NCBI GenBank assembly: GCA_022823775.1
Contig: JAJEHI010000010.1
Span: 1 to 64,000, forward strand
Source: Defluviicoccus sp.
GTDB taxonomy: Bacteria > Pseudomonadota > Alphaproteobacteria > MPNO01
Direction of reading: 5' to 3'
DNA length: 64,000 nt
Shown here: positions 8,849-17,887 of the stretch, in pieces
Numbering within the stretch: the stretch's first letter is position 1
Layout: each line of letters opens with the position of its first letter
The notes under the pieces: model-generated
Told to the model about the DNA's origin: nothing
The model's input: only the letters and a program-made list of their open reading frames with translations
Database searches by the model: none
Translations under genes and position numbers: made by a program

Positions 8849-9167
8849 CTCTCTCGCGGCACCGCTATCCGGTTTAGAGTCTATCCGTTCCTGTTGGAAC
8901 CGGTCTTGCTTTCGCCCGCCGCCGTCACGGTCGGTGCCGGTCGCTGCGGCGGACCGGTTACCACAGCTCCACCGAGACCAACACCCCGGCACCGGGGCTG
9001 GGGGCACCAGTTCACGCCAAAACCGTCGGACTTTCGTTTGCCATCGACAAGTGTGCGAGACCGTCTCCGCTCCCTCCGCTGTCACCCCGGACTTGTTCCA
9101 TTGCTGTCCGGTTTAGATTTTCGGGGCGATTTCCGCGCCCATGGGCGGGACCGTCTCAGCCCCCCGA

Positions 9168-9304
9168 TGTCACCCCGGACTTGTTCCGGGGTCCAGAGCG
9201 TCCGTCCCGACGCCTGAGCACGTGGTCCCCGGATCGGGGTCCGGGGCAGGCCCCGGATCGGGGTCCGGGGCAGGCCTGGACCCCGGAACAAGTCCGGGGT
9301 GACA
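9168..9304. repeat. Perfect 29-base inverted repeat with a 24-base tandem duplication in the loop
   Basis: Arms 9168-9196 and 9276-9304 are exact reverse complements. The loop contains two identical 24-base units, 9227-9250 and 9251-9274. The arm core (CCCCGGACTTGTTCCGGGG) is itself palindromic. It belongs to the same repeat family as 9428-9543, 9599-9709 and 11866-11976. Confidence 0.85.
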
Positions 9305-9427
9305 GTGTGGGGGAACGGGACGACGGGGGACAACGACGGCGGGGAAGGTGCCCCGTTCCGTGTCCCGATCCGTCGGATGCGTCGAAAACCTATCCACACC
9401 AATGCCTTACACCCCCTCCATCAAATT

Positions 9428-9543
9428 AAACCGGACAGCAGTGGCCTTGAGCCGGGGTCCAGGCCTGGCCCGGACGCCGATCCGGGGGAAGCCGGGCGAG
9501 AGCGGCGCCCGACAGGCTGGACCCCGGCTCAAGGCCGGGGTGA
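9428..9543. repeat. Inverted repeat, family member with AAACCGGACAGCAGTGG lead
   Basis: Arms 9445-9462 and 9517-9534 are exact reverse complements of 18 bases. The left arm is preceded by the AAACCGGACAGCAGTGG module, which also occurs at 12007 and, in the opposite orientation with AAT in place of AGT, at about 9100-9115. Confidence 0.75.
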
Positions 9544-9598
9544 CGACAGGGGGTATGGGCGGGCGGCGTGGGCGTCCTCCGCCACCGCTCCCGTATCG

Positions 9599-9709
9599 TC
9601 ATGCCCGGACTTGTTCCGGGCATCCACGTGGGACCGCCGCCCGGTTCCCTCCCGGCGCGCACCGCGATGCGGTAAGACGTGGATGGCCGGAACGAGTCCG
9701 GCCATGACG
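9599..9709. repeat. Inverted repeat, GTCATGCCCGGAC type
   Basis: Arms of 31 bases near 9599-9629 and 9679-9709 are reverse complements with a few mismatches. The arrangement and loop length match the perfect copy at 11866-11976. A single arm fused to the AACCGGACAGCAATGG module follows at about 9734-9771. Confidence 0.75.
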
Positions 9710-10025
9710 GCGGGGGGGCGGAGTCGGCGCCTGAGTCTGAACCGGACAGCAATGGAACGAGGCCGGGCATGACGACGGGGGGCGGGCGGCGTGTCGACCG
9801 TGACGCGCGGTGGGAGGAATGCTCGTCCGCCCCCGCGGGGCGGCGTTCCGCCCGCCCGTCAATCTTTCGGGGTAAGCCCTTTTATAGGGATAACGCGATC
9901 GGCGGGAGGCCCGCGACATTTCTCCCGTCATGGCCCGGGCTCGTTCCGCTGCCGCCGGTTCAGGCTTGCCGACGGCCTCGCCCGTCGGCGGGGAGCCCGT
10001 CCCCGAGTCGAGCCGGACGCCGGCG

Positions 10026-10625
10026 CTATTGCCGCGGGCCGGTCTTGTCGCGCAGCATGGCCAGCAACCCGGCGATCTTGCCGCCGGACGAACGAATCGC
10101 GGCCGCGAACTGGTCCCGCTGCGTGATGCTCATGCTGATCCCGTCGACGATCACATCGACGATCCGGAGCCCTTGCCCGGTCTCCCGCACCCGCCAGCCG
10201 ATCCGGATCGGCGGCCGCCCGCCGCCCGGGTCCACCTCGGACTGGACCAGCTGATCGCGCTTGTTGATCGCCCGCACGCTGGCGATGCGCAGTTTGACGC
10301 CGCCGAGATCCCGGAATCGGTTGGCGTAGGCGAGAACGAGAAAATCCTCGAACAGGCGCCGGTATTCCTTGCGCTGGTCGGAAGAGGCGGCGCGCCAGTA
10401 GCGCCCCAGCGTGAACCGGGCGATGGTCCCGAGCTCGAAGGTCGCGGTAAGGATCTCGCGAAACGCCTTCGCCCGCTGCTCGTCGGTGATCTCGCCCGTG
10501 TAGGACGTGAAGACCTTGTCGGCGGTGCTCTGGATGAAGGCCTCGGCCCCGCCGGCGACCGCCGGCCGGATGAACGGGACCAGCAGCACGGCCGCGACCA
10601 GCAGCGCGGCCCAGGGGCGGCGCAC
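10026..10625 (-). CDS. mlaC: MlaC-like periplasmic phospholipid-binding protein
   Basis: The soluble lipid shuttle of the Mla system, which carries phospholipid between the outer-membrane MlaA complex and the inner-membrane ABC transporter. The family core is clear: RFTLGRYWRAASSDQRKEY and later VDVIVDGISM followed by a Q-R-x-x-F helix. The N-terminus is a signal peptide (RRPWAALLVAAVLLVPF). I start it at the GTG at 10625, five bases after the mlaA stop; the longer open frame reaches back inside mlaA and is not coding. That gives 199 residues, normal for the family. The mlaFEDB genes are not in this window. Confidence 0.9.
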   Translation of the reverse strand: MRRPWAALLVAAVLLVPFIRPAVAGGAEAFIQSTADKVFTSYTGEITDEQRAKAFREILTATFELGTIARFTLGRYWRAASSDQRKEYRRLFEDFLVLAYANRFRDLGGVKLRIASVRAINKRDQLVQSEVDPGGGRPPIRIGWRVRETGQGLRIVDVIVDGISMSITQRDQFAAAIRSSGGKIAGLLAMLRDKTGPRQ

Positions 10626-10629
10626 GTTC

Positions 10630-11496
10630 CTACTTTGCCGGTCGGCGGGCGGGTTCTCTCTCTTCGTCCTCAAGATCTTCCTCGTCGTCGGGAATATCGG
10701 GGAGCGGGGGCAACGCCGCTTCGGCTCCGTTGGCGATCGCGTCGCGGCGGTCCTGCCGGTAAAGACTCCGAACGGCCGCATAATAGTCGATCGAAGTCTT
10801 TTCCAGGTCGTTCAACAAGTCAAAATTTCGTGCCCGGGCATCGACGATTTCGGCACCGAACCGGGAATAGTTGAATTTCTCGTAGCGGAGATAGGTCCAC
10901 GGATCGGCGAAATAGTCGACCGCGATGCCGAGCGCATCGCGCGCGTTGGAGGGGCCCAGGAACGGCAGCACGATATAGGGCCCTTCGTCGGCTCCCCAGA
11001 CCGCCAGCGTCTGGCCGAAATCCTCGTCGCGCCGGACGATCCCCATCTCGCCGGCGATATCGACCGTGCCGGCGAGGCCGACGGTGCTGTTGATCGCGAA
11101 CCGCAGCAACGTCGCGCCGGCATGGTCCGCATCGCCCTGCAGCGCGGCGTTCAGGAAGACCGCGGGGCTGCTCAGGTTTTGGAGGAAATTGCCGATCGCG
11201 TCCTGGACCGGTTCGGGGACGGCTTCCTTGTAGACGTAGGCCACCGGCTTGAGGATATACCGGTCCGTCTCGACATTGACCGCGAAGACGACCCGGTTGA
11301 GCGGCTCGAGCGGATCGTTGGTCTGCCGGAAGCTCTCCAGCGCTTCCGGATCGTCGGCCGGCGGAGAGGTCGCGCAGCCCACGGGCCCCAGCCCGGTCAG
11401 GCAGAGCAGGGCGATCAGGGCCCGCGCGGGCGCTCTTCGGAGATCGAACGTTCTTGTCGGCTGCACGCGACTTCCGGAACCTGAGAATAACGCCAT
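10630..11496 (-). CDS. mlaA: MlaA/VacJ-family outer-membrane lipoprotein
   Basis: An outer-membrane lipoprotein that removes misplaced phospholipids from the outer leaflet and passes them to MlaC. Conserved blocks are visible: NDPLEPLNRVVF, FLNAALQGD, RFAINSTVGLAG, DEDFGQTLAVWG and GPYIVLPFLGPS. The signal sequence ends in a cysteine at residue 41 (GPVGC), a weak but usable lipobox. The C-terminus is acidic. I chose the ATG at 11496 because the upstream extension has no signal-peptide character. mlaC follows after only a few bases, so they form a pair. Confidence 0.9.
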   Translation of the reverse strand: MALFSGSGSRVQPTRTFDLRRAPARALIALLCLTGLGPVGCATSPPADDPEALESFRQTNDPLEPLNRVVFAVNVETDRYILKPVAYVYKEAVPEPVQDAIGNFLQNLSSPAVFLNAALQGDADHAGATLLRFAINSTVGLAGTVDIAGEMGIVRRDEDFGQTLAVWGADEGPYIVLPFLGPSNARDALGIAVDYFADPWTYLRYEKFNYSRFGAEIVDARARNFDLLNDLEKTSIDYYAAVRSLYRQDRRDAIANGAEAALPPLPDIPDDEEDLEDEEREPARRPAK

Positions 11497-11865
11497 CCGA
11501 GCGTTCGCCTTGGAGCAAAGATATGCCGGCCCGGGGCTCGGCCGTCGATCGGGTCCGCCGGCAACCGGACGACCGGCGCCGGACACCGCTTCCCCCGAAG
11601 CGCGCCGAAGTTAATTCGGAGCAACGACGATTTCCAGTGCGCCCGACCCCTTGGCGGATGCTTTCGCGGCCATGTTGCACAAATATCACTATACGTGCCG
11701 GTTTTCCGCAGCCGGCGAATCGCGGTGTATATCCATAAGGACCTATATTGGTTACTCGACGGGCGGAGGGCTGGCGCGGATCGGCAACCGGAACGTCGTC
11801 GCGCCGGGGCGGACGTGCATCTCTCGCAACGCCCGTCACGGTCGACGCGGCGCCTTCCTCCCGGC

Positions 11866-11976
11866 GTCATGCCCGGACTCGTTCCGGGCATCCACGTCTC
11901 GCGGCATCGCGGTGCAGGCCGGGAGGGAACCGGGCGGCGGCCCCACGTGGATGCCCGGAACGAGTCCGGGCATGAC
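11866..11976. repeat. Perfect 31-base inverted repeat
   Basis: Arms 11866-11896 and 11946-11976 are exact reverse complements around a 49-base loop. The arm begins GTCATGCCCGGACTCGTTCC. It is the best-preserved member of the family also found at 9599-9709, and it lies upstream of metF. Confidence 0.85.
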
Positions 11977-12006
11977 GATGGAGCCTGGAGCGCGCGGCGA
12001 AAATCC

Positions 12007-12041
12007 AAACCGGACAGCAGTGGAACGAGTCCGGGCATGAC
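12007..12041. repeat. Half repeat: CCGGACAGCAGTGG module joined to the GTCATGCCC arm
   Basis: The sequence joins the AAACCGGACAGCAGTGG module to the arm of the perfect repeat at 11866-11976. The same fusion, with small changes, occurs at 9734-9771 and, inverted, at about 9079-9114. It shows that the arm can have alternative partners. Confidence 0.7.
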
Positions 12042-12130
12042 GGGGGAATTGCCGCGGGCTTTCCGCCCGCCAAGTCGTATATAAGCCCCCATCCATAGTG
12101 CGCGAGCGAGGGAGCGGGGACGGCGAGCAG

Positions 12131-13039
12131 GTGTTGGAATTGTCTTGGAGTACGGCGCGCGGCGCGCCGCGAGTGTCCTTCGAATTCTTTCCGCCCAGGA
12201 CAGCGGAGATGGAGGCCGCGCTCTGGTCGACCGTGAGGCGGCTGGCCCCGCTGGGACCGCGCTTCGTCTCGGTCACCTACGGCGCCGGGGGCGCCACGCG
12301 CGACCGGACCCACGCCACGGTGACCCGTATCGAGCGCGACACGGGGCTCCGCGCCGCCGCGCACCTGACCTGCGTCGCGGCGACCCGCGCGGAGGTCGAT
12401 GCGGTCGCGCGCCGTTACTGGGACGCCGGCATCCGGCACGTCGTCGCGCTGCGGGGCGATCCGCCGAAGGACGCCGAACGCTATACGCCCCACCCGGACG
12501 GGTATGAATTCGCCGCCGACCTCGTGGCGGGGCTGAAGCGTGTCGCCGAATTCGAGATCAGCGTCGCGGCCTATCCGGAGGTGCATCCGGAAGCCCGGGA
12601 TGCCGCCGCGGACCTCGACAACCTGAAACGCAAGCTCGACGCCGGAGCGACGCGCGCGATCACCCAGTATTTCTTCGAGGTCGAGACCTATCTCCGCTAC
12701 CTCGAGCGGGTCCTCGCGGCGGGAATCGACGTGCCGGTGGTGCCGGGCATCCTGCCGGTGACCAACTTCGCCCAGGTCAAGCGTTTCAGCGCGATGTGCG
12801 GCGCGACGGTGCCGGGCTGGATGGCGGACCTCTTCGAAGGGCTCGACGAGGATCCCGAAACCCGGAAACTGGTCGCCGCGTCCATCGCCGCCGAGCAGTG
12901 CCGGGTGCTTCAGGCGAACGGCGTGAACGAGTTCCACTTCTATACCCTCAACCGGGCGAACCTGACCTACGCGATCGCCCGTATCCTCGGCCTGCGTCCG
13001 CGCTCGGACGATTCCGCGCCCGAGGCGGCGGCGGATTGA
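12131..13039 (+). CDS. metF: 5,10-methylenetetrahydrofolate reductase
   Basis: A flavin enzyme that reduces methylenetetrahydrofolate to 5-methyltetrahydrofolate, the methyl donor for MetH encoded 9 bases downstream. Family motifs are RVSFEFFPPR near the start, TYGAGGATRDRT (about residue 45), HLTCVA, ALRGDPP and ITQYFFE. I start at the GTG at 12131, which gives 302 residues; a GTG at 12098 would add 11 residues with no family character. The metF-metH order fits a methyl-cycle operon. Divergent from mlaA. Confidence 0.93.
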   Translation: MLELSWSTARGAPRVSFEFFPPRTAEMEAALWSTVRRLAPLGPRFVSVTYGAGGATRDRTHATVTRIERDTGLRAAAHLTCVAATRAEVDAVARRYWDAGIRHVVALRGDPPKDAERYTPHPDGYEFAADLVAGLKRVAEFEISVAAYPEVHPEARDAAADLDNLKRKLDAGATRAITQYFFEVETYLRYLERVLAAGIDVPVVPGILPVTNFAQVKRFSAMCGATVPGWMADLFEGLDEDPETRKLVAASIAAEQCRVLQANGVNEFHFYTLNRANLTYAIARILGLRPRSDDSAPEAAAD

Positions 13040-13048
13040 GCGGCGGCG

Positions 13049-16000
13049 ATGGCGGGCCCCGCGAGCGCCGGTACGGTGGAGGAACGGCCCGACGAGCGCG
13101 CCCGCGCCGGCCGCGTGGACGCGCTGAAGCGGGCGCTGGCCTCCCGCATTCTCGTGCTCGACGGCGCCATGGGCACGATGATCCAGGATTATCGTCTCGC
13201 CGAGGCGGACTATCGGGGCGCCCGCTTCGCCGACCACGCGGCGCCGCAAAAGGGCAATAACGACCTCCTGTCCCTGACCCAGCCGGACATCGTCCGCGAC
13301 ATTCATGCGGCGTATCTCGCGGCGGGCGCCGACATCGTCGAGACCAACACCTTCAACTCGACCGCGATCGCGATGGCGGACTACCTGATGGAGGACGCGG
13401 TCTACGACCTGAACCTCGCGTCCGCCCGGATCGCGCGCGAGGCCGCCGACGCACAGGCCGCGCTCACGCCCGCGCGGCCGCGCTTCGTCGCGGGCGTCCT
13501 GGGGCCGACGAACCGGACCGCGTCCATCTCGCCCGACGTCAACGATCCCGGGTTCCGGAACGCCGATTTCGACGCGCTGGCCGCCGCATATCGCGAGGCC
13601 GCGTCGGGGCTGGTCGATGGCGGCGCCGATTTCCTGTTGATCGAGACGGTATTCGACGTCCTCAACTGCAAGGCCGCGATCTTCGCCGCCCAATCGGCGT
13701 TCGACGAGCGCGGCGTACGTCTCCCGATCATGGTTTCCGGCACGATTACCGACGCCAGCGGACGGACTCTCACCGGCCAGACCCCGGAAGCGTTCGTCAA
13801 TTCGATCGCCCACGCCGAGCCCCTGGTCGTCGGGCTCAACTGCGCGCTCGGCGCGGCGCAGCTGCGGCCTCACATCGAGGAAATCGCGCGCTGCAGCGAG
13901 GCCTTCGTGGGTTGCCATCCCAACGCCGGCCTTCCCAACGCCTTCGGCGGATACGACCAGACGCCGGAGGAAATGCGGGCGGTGCTCAAGGAGTTCGCCG
14001 ACTCGGGCTTCGTCAACCTGGTGGGCGGCTGCTGCGGGACCACGCCGGCGCATATCGAAGCGATCGCCGACGCGGTCGCCGGCGTACCCGCCCGCACGCC
14101 CGCGCGCCGCGCTCCGGTCTGCCGCCTGAGCGGCCTGGAACCCCTCGCGATCGAGCCCGGCTCCCTGTTCGTCAACGTGGGCGAACGGACCAACGTCACC
14201 GGCTCCGCCCGGTTCGCCAGGCTCATCAAGGAGGGCGACTTCGAGACGGCGCTCGACATCGCGCGCCAGCAGGTCGAGAACGGAGCCCAGATCGTCGACG
14301 TCAACATGGACGAGGGGCTGCTGGATTCGAAGGCGGCGATGGTCCGGTTCCTCAACCTTATCGCCGCCGAGCCCGACATATGCCGGGTGCCCGTGATGAT
14401 CGACTCATCCGACTGGTCGGTCATCGAGGCCGGGCTCAAATGCATCCAGGGCAAGGGCGTCGTCAATTCGATCAGCCTCAAGGAAGGCGAAGAGGCGTTC
14501 GTCGCGCAGGCGCGGTCGATCCGACGCTACGGCGCGGCGGCGGTCGTCATGGCCTTCGACGAGCGGGGCCAGGCCGACACCGCCGCTCGCAAGCTCGAGA
14601 TCTGCACCCGCGCATACCGAATCCTCGTCGACCGGGTGGGCTTCCCGCCGGAGGACATCGTCTTCGACCCCAACATCTTCGCGGTGGCCACCGGGATCGA
14701 GGAGCACGCCCGGTACGCGCTCGACTTCATCGAGGCGGTCGAGGGCATCAAGAAGACCCTGCCGCACGCGCTCGTAAGCGGCGGCGTTTCCAACGTCTCG
14801 TTCTCGTTCCGCGGCAACAACCCGCTCCGCGAGGCGATGCACTCGGTCTTCCTGTACCACGCGGTCCGCGCCGGAATGGACATGGGAATCGTCAATGCGG
14901 GCCAGCTCGGCATCTACGAAGACATAGAGCCCGAGCTCCGCGAGCGCATCGAGGACGTGGTGCTCGCGCGGCGCGACGATGCGACCGAACGGCTGCTCGC
15001 GATCGCCGATTCCGCCAAGGCGAAGACCGCGTCCGGGGACGGGGACGAATGGCGCGACGAGCCCGTGGAGGCGCGCCTGGTTCACGCCCTGGTCAACGGC
15101 ATCAACGCGTTCGTGGTGGAGGACGCCGAAGAGGCCCGGATCGCCGCCCGGCACCCGCTCCACGTGATCGAAGGGCCGCTGATGGACGGGATGAACATCG
15201 TGGGCGACCTGTTCGGCGAGGGAAAGATGTTCCTGCCCCAGGTCGTCAAGAGCGCGCGGGTGATGAAGCAGGCGGTGGCCCACCTGATTCCCTTCATCGA
15301 GGCGGAAAAATCGGTGGAAGACAGGGCTTCGGCCAAGGGCAGGATCGTCATGGCGACGGTCAAGGGCGACGTGCACGACATCGGAAAGAACATCGTGGGC
15401 GTGGTTCTGGAGTGCAACAATTTCAAGGTCGTCGATCTGGGCGTGATGGTTCCCGCGGACCGGATCCTCGCCGCCGCGCGGGAGGAAAACGCGGACCTGA
15501 TCGGGCTGAGCGGTCTGATCACGCCGTCGCTCGACGAGATGGTCCATGTCGCCGGCGAATTGCAGCGCACGGGAATGTCCGTGCCCCTCCTGATCGGCGG
15601 CGCCACCACGTCGAAGGTGCACACCGCCGTCAGGATCGCCCCGCAATACGACGCGCCGACGATCCACGTGACGGACGCATCCCGCGCCGTCGGCGTCGCC
15701 GCCGGCGTGCTCAACGACGGCACCCGCGACGCCTATGTCGCATCCGTGGACGAGGATTACGCGGCCCTTCGCGCGGGCTTCGAGCGCCGGGTCGAAGACA
15801 GCGGCCTAGCGACCGTCGCCGAGGCGCGCGCCAACCGTCTCTCGCTCGACTGGACCGACGCCGTACCGCCCCGGCCCCGTCTTCTGGGCACGCGGGTCTT
15901 CGACGATTATCCGCTCGCCGACCTGCGGAACCGGATCGACTGGACGCCGTTCTTCCGCACCTGGGAAATCGCCGGCGTCTATCCGCGCGTTCTCGAGGAC

Positions 16001-16825
16001 GCGGCGGTGGGAGAGGCGGCGCGAAGCCTGTTCGACGATGCCCAGAAAATGCTCGACCGGATCGTCGGGGAACGCTGGCTCCGGGCGGCGGGGACGATCG
16101 GGATGTTCCCGGCGAACCGTGTCGGCGACGACGATATCGCGGTCTATGCCGAAACCGGGTCGGGCTCGATCCTCGCCACGATTCGTACGCTTCGCCAGCA
16201 GATGAAGCGCCGGGGATCGCGGCCCAACCTCGCCCTCGCCGATTTCCTCGCCCCCGCCGAAACCGGGGTCCGGGATCATATCGGGGCCTTCGCCGTGACC
16301 GCGGGTCTCGGCATCGAGCCCCACATCGAACGGTTCGAGGCCGAGAACGACGATTACGGCGCGATCATGCTGCGCGCGCTCGCCGACCGGCTCGCGGAGG
16401 CCTTCGCCGAGCGCATGCACGAGCGGGTGCGCAAGGAATTCTGGGGCTACGATCCGGCCGAGGATCTCGACAACGACGCGCTGATCCGCGAAGACTATCG
16501 CGGCATCCGCCCGGCGCCGGGCTATCCCGCCTGCCCGGACCATTCCGGGAAGGAAACCCTGTTCCGGCTGCTCGGCGCGACCGAGAGCGTCGGCATCGCG
16601 CTTACCGAGAGCCTTGCGATGACGCCCGCCGCCTCCGTCGCCGGCTACTACTTCGCCCATCCGGAGGCCCGTTATTTCGGGGTCGGCAGGATCGGGCGCG
16701 ACCAGGTGGAGGATTACGCCCTCCGCCGCGGCATCCCCCTCGACGAAGCCGAGCGCCTGCTCGCGCCCAACCTGGGCTACGAACCCCGATGCGGGCGCGC
16801 CGATGACGGAGACCCGACGCGATGA
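13049..16825 (+). CDS. metH: Cobalamin-dependent methionine synthase
   Basis: A cytoplasmic enzyme that transfers the methyl group of methyltetrahydrofolate through cobalamin to homocysteine. All modules are present in 1258 residues: homocysteine domain with zinc cysteines C265 (GLNCALG) and C328/C329 (GGCCGTT); pterin-binding domain (about 360-640, starting [11 protein letters not shown]); B12 cap (about 670-760); B12 domain with DVHDIGKN (H776 is the lower axial ligand); and the C-terminal reactivation domain with [11 protein letters not shown] and [15 protein letters not shown]. No split or truncation, unlike some alphaproteobacteria where MetH is divided. The stop overlaps the next gene by four bases. 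Confidence 0.96.
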   Translation: MAGPASAGTVEERPDERARAGRVDALKRALASRILVLDGAMGTMIQDYRLAEADYRGARFADHAAPQKGNNDLLSLTQPDIVRDIHAAYLAAGADIVETNTFNSTAIAMADYLMEDAVYDLNLASARIAREAADAQAALTPARPRFVAGVLGPTNRTASISPDVNDPGFRNADFDALAAAYREAASGLVDGGADFLLIETVFDVLNCKAAIFAAQSAFDERGVRLPIMVSGTITDASGRTLTGQTPEAFVNSIAHAEPLVVGLNCALGAAQLRPHIEEIARCSEAFVGCHPNAGLPNAFGGYDQTPEEMRAVLKEFADSGFVNLVGGCCGTTPAHIEAIADAVAGVPARTPARRAPVCRLSGLEPLAIEPGSLFVNVGERTNVTGSARFARLIKEGDFETALDIARQQVENGAQIVDVNMDEGLLDSKAAMVRFLNLIAAEPDICRVPVMIDSSDWSVIEAGLKCIQGKGVVNSISLKEGEEAFVAQARSIRRYGAAAVVMAFDERGQADTAARKLEICTRAYRILVDRVGFPPEDIVFDPNIFAVATGIEEHARYALDFIEAVEGIKKTLPHALVSGGVSNVSFSFRGNNPLREAMHSVFLYHAVRAGMDMGIVNAGQLGIYEDIEPELRERIEDVVLARRDDATERLLAIADSAKAKTASGDGDEWRDEPVEARLVHALVNGINAFVVEDAEEARIAARHPLHVIEGPLMDGMNIVGDLFGEGKMFLPQVVKSARVMKQAVAHLIPFIEAEKSVEDRASAKGRIVMATVKGDVHDIGKNIVGVVLECNNFKVVDLGVMVPADRILAAAREENADLIGLSGLITPSLDEMVHVAGELQRTGMSVPLLIGGATTSKVHTAVRIAPQYDAPTIHVTDASRAVGVAAGVLNDGTRDAYVASVDEDYAALRAGFERRVEDSGLATVAEARANRLSLDWTDAVPPRPRLLGTRVFDDYPLADLRNRIDWTPFFRTWEIAGVYPRVLEDAAVGEAARSLFDDAQKMLDRIVGERWLRAAGTIGMFPANRVGDDDIAVYAETGSGSILATIRTLRQQMKRRGSRPNLALADFLAPAETGVRDHIGAFAVTAGLGIEPHIERFEAENDDYGAIMLRALADRLAEAFAERMHERVRKEFWGYDPAEDLDNDALIREDYRGIRPAPGYPACPDHSGKETLFRLLGATESVGIALTESLAMTPAASVAGYYFAHPEARYFGVGRIGRDQVEDYALRRGIPLDEAERLLAPNLGYEPRCGRADDGDPTR

Positions 16826-17316
16826 CCGGGATCGAGACCCCGATGGAAACCCTGCGCGAGACCGTCCGGCCGGAGTGGACCGATTACAACGGACACATGA
16901 ATCTCGCCTATTTCGTGCTCATGTTCGATCTGGCGACGGACCGCTTCTATTCCGAATTCGGGCTCGGCGAGGACTACTGCAAGCGCACCGGCCGCTCGAC
17001 CTTCGCGGTCGAGAGCCACACCGCCTATCTCGCCGAGCTGCTCGAGGCCGCTGTCGTCCGCTGCACGACGCAGCTCCTGGGGTTCGATGAGAAACGCATG
17101 CACTATTTCCACCGCATGTACCGGACGGAGGACGGCGTTCTGGCGGCGACCATGGAGCTGATGGCCGTCCACGTCGATCTCGGTCTGCGGAAAGTCGCCC
17201 CGATGCCGGACGACATCCAGAGCCGGCTGGGCGAGATTTTCGTCGCGCACGCCGCGCTGGAACGCCCCCCTCAGGCCGGCCGTGTCATGTATCTCGGCAA
17301 CCCCGTGAGAAAATAG
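16822..17316 (+). CDS. Hotdog-fold acyl-CoA thioesterase
   Basis: A 164-residue protein of the YbgC/FadM-type thioesterase group. The catalytic-type motif WTDYNGHMN (about residues 14-22) is the hallmark, with the aspartate expected for acyl-CoA hydrolysis. The layout recalls the betainyl-CoA thioesterases of carnitine catabolism, but no carnitine genes lie nearby, so the substrate is open. Its ATG overlaps the metH stop (ATGA), which suggests translational coupling to metH. Confidence 0.8.
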   Translation: MTGIETPMETLRETVRPEWTDYNGHMNLAYFVLMFDLATDRFYSEFGLGEDYCKRTGRSTFAVESHTAYLAELLEAAVVRCTTQLLGFDEKRMHYFHRMYRTEDGVLAATMELMAVHVDLGLRKVAPMPDDIQSRLGEIFVAHAALERPPQAGRVMYLGNPVRK

Positions 17317-17356
17317 GGATTTGCGGCATTCAGGCTGGCGGGCTACATGTTCGGGC

Positions 17357-17857
17357 ATGTTCGCAAGGTGCCTTGTCACGCTTTGCGTTGTCGCGGGCGC
17401 CGCCGGCGCCGGGACGGCACGGGCGGAGTGCGCGGACCCGGGCGAGCCCGGGGTCGACTGGCGGCGCTGCATTCTCGACCGCCAGGACCTGCGCGGGCTG
17501 GACCTCGCGAAGGCCAAGCTTCGCGATGCGTCCTTCAACCGCGGATTTCTCGACAAGACCAGCATGGCGGGGGCGGACGCCTACCGGGCGAAATTCCTGA
17601 GCGCGTCGCTGACCGCCGCCACCTTCGACGGCGCCCGGCTGGTCGAGGCGGATTTCACCAAGGCCGATCTCACCGGCGCGTCGCTTCGCAAGGCGGACCT
17701 CAGGCGGGCGCGGCTGTTCCGGGCGGTTCTCAGGAACGCCGACCTGAGCGGCGCGAAGCTGCGCGGCGCGGATCTGCTGAACGCGGACTTCACCGGAGCG
17801 ACATGGGTCGACGGCAAGAGGATCTGCGCGGAAGGGTCGATCGGCAAATGCCAATAG
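17357..17857 (+). CDS. Exported pentapeptide-repeat protein
   Basis: A 166-residue protein with a cleavable signal peptide (MFARCLVTLCVVAGAAGAG, then ARA-EC) and about ten pentapeptide repeats of the A(D/N)Lxx type, such as KADLTGASLRKADLRRARL. Such repeats fold into a right-handed quadrilateral helix. The signal peptide indicates a periplasmic location. A cysteine pair near the N-terminus (ECADPG, RRCILD) and another at the end (RICAEG, GKCQ) could form disulfides. I start at the ATG at 17357 because it begins the signal peptide; a TTG at 17321 is possible. Function unknown. Confidence 0.8.
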   Translation: MFARCLVTLCVVAGAAGAGTARAECADPGEPGVDWRRCILDRQDLRGLDLAKAKLRDASFNRGFLDKTSMAGADAYRAKFLSASLTAATFDGARLVEADFTKADLTGASLRKADLRRARLFRAVLRNADLSGAKLRGADLLNADFTGATWVDGKRICAEGSIGKCQ

Positions 17858-17887
17858 GCGCGGCGGACGGGTGACCGCGACGGATCG

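Larger units (their letters stand above)
8849..10025. other. Gene-free gap of about 1.2 kb filled with inverted repeats
   Basis: This lies between the 3' ends of ettA and mlaC. Open frames here are short, low in complexity and run through repeats, so I call none. It holds at least four inverted-repeat units (near 9076-9118, 9168-9304, 9428-9543 and 9599-9709) and a half unit near 9734-9771. A less GC-rich patch occurs at about 9866-9900. Confidence 0.75.
11497..12130. other. Divergent promoter region between mlaA and metF with inverted repeats
   Basis: No gene is supported here. The stretch must hold the promoters of mlaA (minus) and metF (plus). AT-rich patches occur around 11680-11760 and at 12078-12083 (TATATA), the latter a possible -10 element for metF without a well-placed -35. 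The middle is a repeat unit (11866-11976) and a half unit (12007-12041). I saw no recognisable cobalamin or SAM riboswitch. Confidence 0.6.

Noticed and set aside
6431-9085. Minus-strand open frame of 884 codons opposite the unknown protein and ettA
   Set aside because: Composition is Arg/Ala/Val-rich with no recognisable motif, and it runs antisense to the ABC-F gene with all its motifs.
9168-9304. CRISPR-like array
   Set aside because: Only two tandem units with no spacers, inside an inverted repeat; no cas genes nearby.
12040-12130. Riboswitch or attenuator upstream of metF
   Set aside because: I found no SAM-II, SAH or cobalamin motif; only a TATATA word in a GC-rich leader.
11867-14053. 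Minus-strand open frame of 728 codons antisense to metF/metH
   Set aside because: Antisense shadow of metF and metH, which carry complete family motifs on the other strand.
13912-16806. Plus-strand open frame of 964 codons in another frame of metH
   Set aside because: Out-of-frame shadow of metH: repetitive RRR/GG composition without motifs.
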